A DNA stretch of 64,000 bases, taken from assembly GCF_964355755.1 (NCBI RefSeq), contig NC_092670.1, forward strand, positions 18,909,201 through 18,973,200, given 5' to 3'. The notes beneath the pieces were generated by a model that saw nothing but the letters and a program-made list of their open reading frames with translations, was not told the origin of the DNA and did no database searches. The DNA comes from Antedon mediterranea (lineage: Eukaryota > Echinodermata > Crinoidea > Comatulida > Antedonidae). Within the stretch, counting starts at the first letter, position 1. Every line of letters starts with the position of its first letter. The translations under genes and the position numbers were made by a program. Shown here one piece after another: positions 62,124 through 64,000 of this stretch.

Positions 62124-62639
62124 TCGTCCTAGTTGACAGGAGCTGGTCAGTTTTATTTTATTACTTTTGCTTTTCGGCTACTCCCCTGTTATACTTTTGA
62201 TGATAGCGGTCGCGTTTGAAATTGGTCACGTTTTATTGCGATCGCGCTATTTTGTATGGAACGTGATGCATGCAAGCGGGTAATACATATGCCTAATGCC
62301 TAATCTAGTACTGTAGTAGAGCTAGGCATCATCTAGCCTAGCTAGTTGTTAGAGGAGGCACACCAGACTAGCTAACTAGGCCCCTAGCCTTCTAGCTAGG
62401 GCTAGAGGGCCAGCCTACACACTCACTACACTACCACTACACTACACGTACCTCTCCCCTAAACTAGGCCTAGTAATAAGATAGAATTAGAGTGTTAAAA
62501 AGCAATAATACCACACAGTAATGTGGCATAAAAAATCATAAAACTCTACTTCAAATAAAGTACATGTTTAATAACTAAACTACTCACAGTTGCTGAAATT
62601 ATTTAATCAATAAAAATATTTTATTTCTGTGGTTGACAC
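62124..62639. other. Spacer with AGGCCTA/CTAG-rich tract
   Basis: 62300-62475 is rich in CTAGCCTAGCTAG, AGGCCTAG and CTAGCTAGGG words. This is probably the first intron or 5' flank of the minus-strand LITAF gene. No exon recognised. Confidence 0.4.
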
Positions 62640-62932
62640 ACACTCGACTCTCACACTAAGAATCCAATCCAATGTTTTTTTTAAGCAATGACGTCATTCT
62701 TAGGAACACCGCCACCAATGACGTAGGCGATTGAATTGCGGGTGCGTTTATTGGACGTCGTCGAATGACGTCACGAATAGTTTTGAAAGCCACTTTCATA
62801 ACAAATTTCAGCCATCGAAACGGACGAGGGAGCTATACTAGTAGAGAGTAGTAGCTAGCTCGGCGTACGTCGTACTACCGGCGCCATATTCAAAAAAGAT
62901 TCACGTTAGCCTACGAACGGGACGAGCGAAAA
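62640..62932. promoter_or_regulatory. Probable bidirectional promoter (survivin + / LITAF-domain gene -)
   Basis: Two perfect palindromic CRE/ATF sites TGACGTCA at 62689-62696 and 62766-62773, a third half-type TGACGTAG near 62719, CCAAT boxes (AATCCAATCC near 62661, ACCAATGACG near 62714, TATTGGACG near 62749), and GTTTTGAAAGC near 62780 containing TTTGAA, the CHR motif of cell-cycle genes. CpG content is higher than in flanking DNA. The exact start sites are not known. Confidence 0.55.
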
Positions 62933-63872
62933 ATGGCTAGTGATAAGATGTTAGAAGATCAAAAGAAGTATCCTGAATTCTTAATGAATACATATTCAAC
63001 ACGACTTTTATCATTTTCCGATTGGCCATTTACTGAAGGTTGTGCTTGTACACCAGAAAAGGTTTGAATTTTCCTACTTTATCATTCAGGCTAGGCCTAT
63101 CATTATTTTAATTCCTAGCTTACCTAGCTAGGGCTATTCTAGAGAGGAGAGGGACCTAGGCGGCTAGTAGGAATGGCCTACTATAATTATGCCTCTCTCT
63201 AGCCTACTAGTCTTGCTTATTGGGCAGGCCTTGCTAGCCTACCTAGGAGAGATTAGTTAATCTAGTTACTAATACTAGTATAATACTATTACTAGGGCCT
63301 AAAAAAAAAATGACAATGATCAGCAGCCATGAATTATTTGTTTTTGCAGATGGCAGATGCAGGGTTCTACCACTGCCCAACAGTTCATGAACCTGATGCA
63401 GTTAAATGCTTCTTATGTTTCAAAGAACTTGATGGCTGGGAGCCTGATGACAACCCAATGTAAGAAAAATAAGTGTTATTTCCATATCATCCGATCAAGC
63501 TGGCCATGTGTATACTTACTTACTGTTGTTCTGTATGTTAATATTATGTTAGCATTTTGTTTTTATTTGCAGGTCAGAACATAAACGCCATTCTCCCAAT
63601 TGTGTGTTTATCAACTTAAAAAAAGATTATGAGGATTTGACAATGGAAGAATTCCTGAAATTGGAGTCTACGCGTCAGCAAAATAAACTGGTATGCTAAA
63701 AAAATGTAACTTTTTTAGGTTTATCCACAGTTAGATATATCAAAGGCTTACAATAAATTTCTGTTTTTTGTTCTCTTTTCAGATGAAAGTTGCAGAGACT
63801 GCCATGAAGGAATTCAAGCATCAAGCTTCTAAAACTAGAGAACAAATTGAATTGTTATCAAAGAACTTATAA
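62933..63872 (+). CDS. BIRC5: Survivin (BIRC5), single-BIR chromosomal passenger protein
   Basis: 148 residues in four exons: 62933-63061, 63350-63459, 63573-63690, 63783-63872 (stop TAA); 447 nt, phases consistent. The ATG sits at [12 protein letters not shown], in the first exon after a CpG-rich leader. The BIR domain covers roughly residues 15-90: [16 protein letters not shown], then [17 protein letters not shown], a spacer and H..HSPNC, giving the zinc ligands C-x2-C-x16-H-x6-C. The remainder is the long C-terminal helix ([15 protein letters not shown]..) with no RING. Human survivin is 142 residues with the same layout; it targets Aurora B, INCENP and borealin to centromeres and restrains apoptosis. 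It is divergent from the LITAF-domain gene. Confidence 0.96.
63095..63300. repeat. AGGCCTA/CTAGCC-rich tract in survivin intron 1
   Basis: AGGCTAGGCCTATC, CTAGCTTACCTAGCTAGGGC, CTAGGCGGCTAG and similar words fill most of the 288-bp first intron. Same type as 6955-7215 and 29755-30080. Confidence 0.6.
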
Positions 63873-63953
63873 AAAGAAGTCAATTTTAAAAATTTAATGG
63901 GGGTATAGAGGATATTTTCACACCCACTAAATTCCACCCCAGATTACTGTATC

Positions 63954-63959
63954 AATAAA
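63954..63959 (+). terminator. Survivin poly(A) signal
   Basis: AATAAA in TCAATAAAAGC, 82 bp after the stop codon; the first canonical signal downstream. Confidence 0.7.
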
Positions 63960-64000
63960 AGCATATTTTCAGGAATACTTGCACTACAGTAATACCTGCT

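Overview
This window is animal nuclear DNA: AT-rich, with short GT-AG exons spread over long introns, several transposon families, SINEs, LINE remnants and large tandem arrays. The gene set (fascin, a triple-vWA protein, a C16orf89-like secreted protein, epsin, a LITAF-domain protein, survivin), together with many AGGCCTA-rich tracts, suggests a marine invertebrate, probably a deuterostome such as an echinoderm or hemichordate. That assignment is an inference and was not tested. Exons were assembled by hand from splice signals, reading-frame continuity and recognised family motifs.

Layout. 1-1.6 kb: last three exons of a fascin gene (+), with fragments of a MITE family. 3.4-5.95 kb: a decayed transposon with long inverted arms and a broken minus-strand gene of the 'HEEADTR/TDTDV/FTGCDT' repeat family. 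6.9-28.7 kb: a complete 32-exon gene (+) for a VWA3A-like protein of 1288 residues with three vWA domains. Its introns hold three PIF/Harbinger-type MITEs, a 5-kb satellite of about 131 copies of 38 bp, a 27-bp minisatellite, a SINE nested in an inverted-repeat element, and LINE tails. 29.5 kb: a probable transcription start with a first exon of unknown gene. 31.9-42.4 kb: a complete 8-exon gene (-) for a secreted C16orf89-family protein of 346 residues. Its second intron carries eight copies of a unit containing its own 3' splice site, split by a 1.57-kb hAT element. 42.4-49.4 kb: intergenic, with MITEs and SINEs. 49.4-54.1 kb: epsin (-), 547 residues. 57.9-59.9 kb: a LITAF-domain protein (-), 186 residues. 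60.1-61.4 kb: a dead LINE whose reverse-transcriptase ORF contains a 20-copy heptapeptide repeat. 62.9-63.9 kb: survivin/BIRC5 (+), 148 residues, divergent from the LITAF gene across a CRE- and CCAAT-bearing promoter.

The genes are unrelated neighbours, not an operon: actin bundling (fascin), a vWA protein expected in ciliated cells, a secreted protein of unknown function, clathrin-coat adaptor (epsin), late-endosomal membrane protein (LITAF), and mitosis/apoptosis control (survivin). I found no defence system, CRISPR or other clearly new multi-gene system. The novel material is in the repeats: splice-acceptor tandem duplication, block-duplicated intronic satellite, in-frame LINE minisatellite, and repeated MITE capture by one gene.
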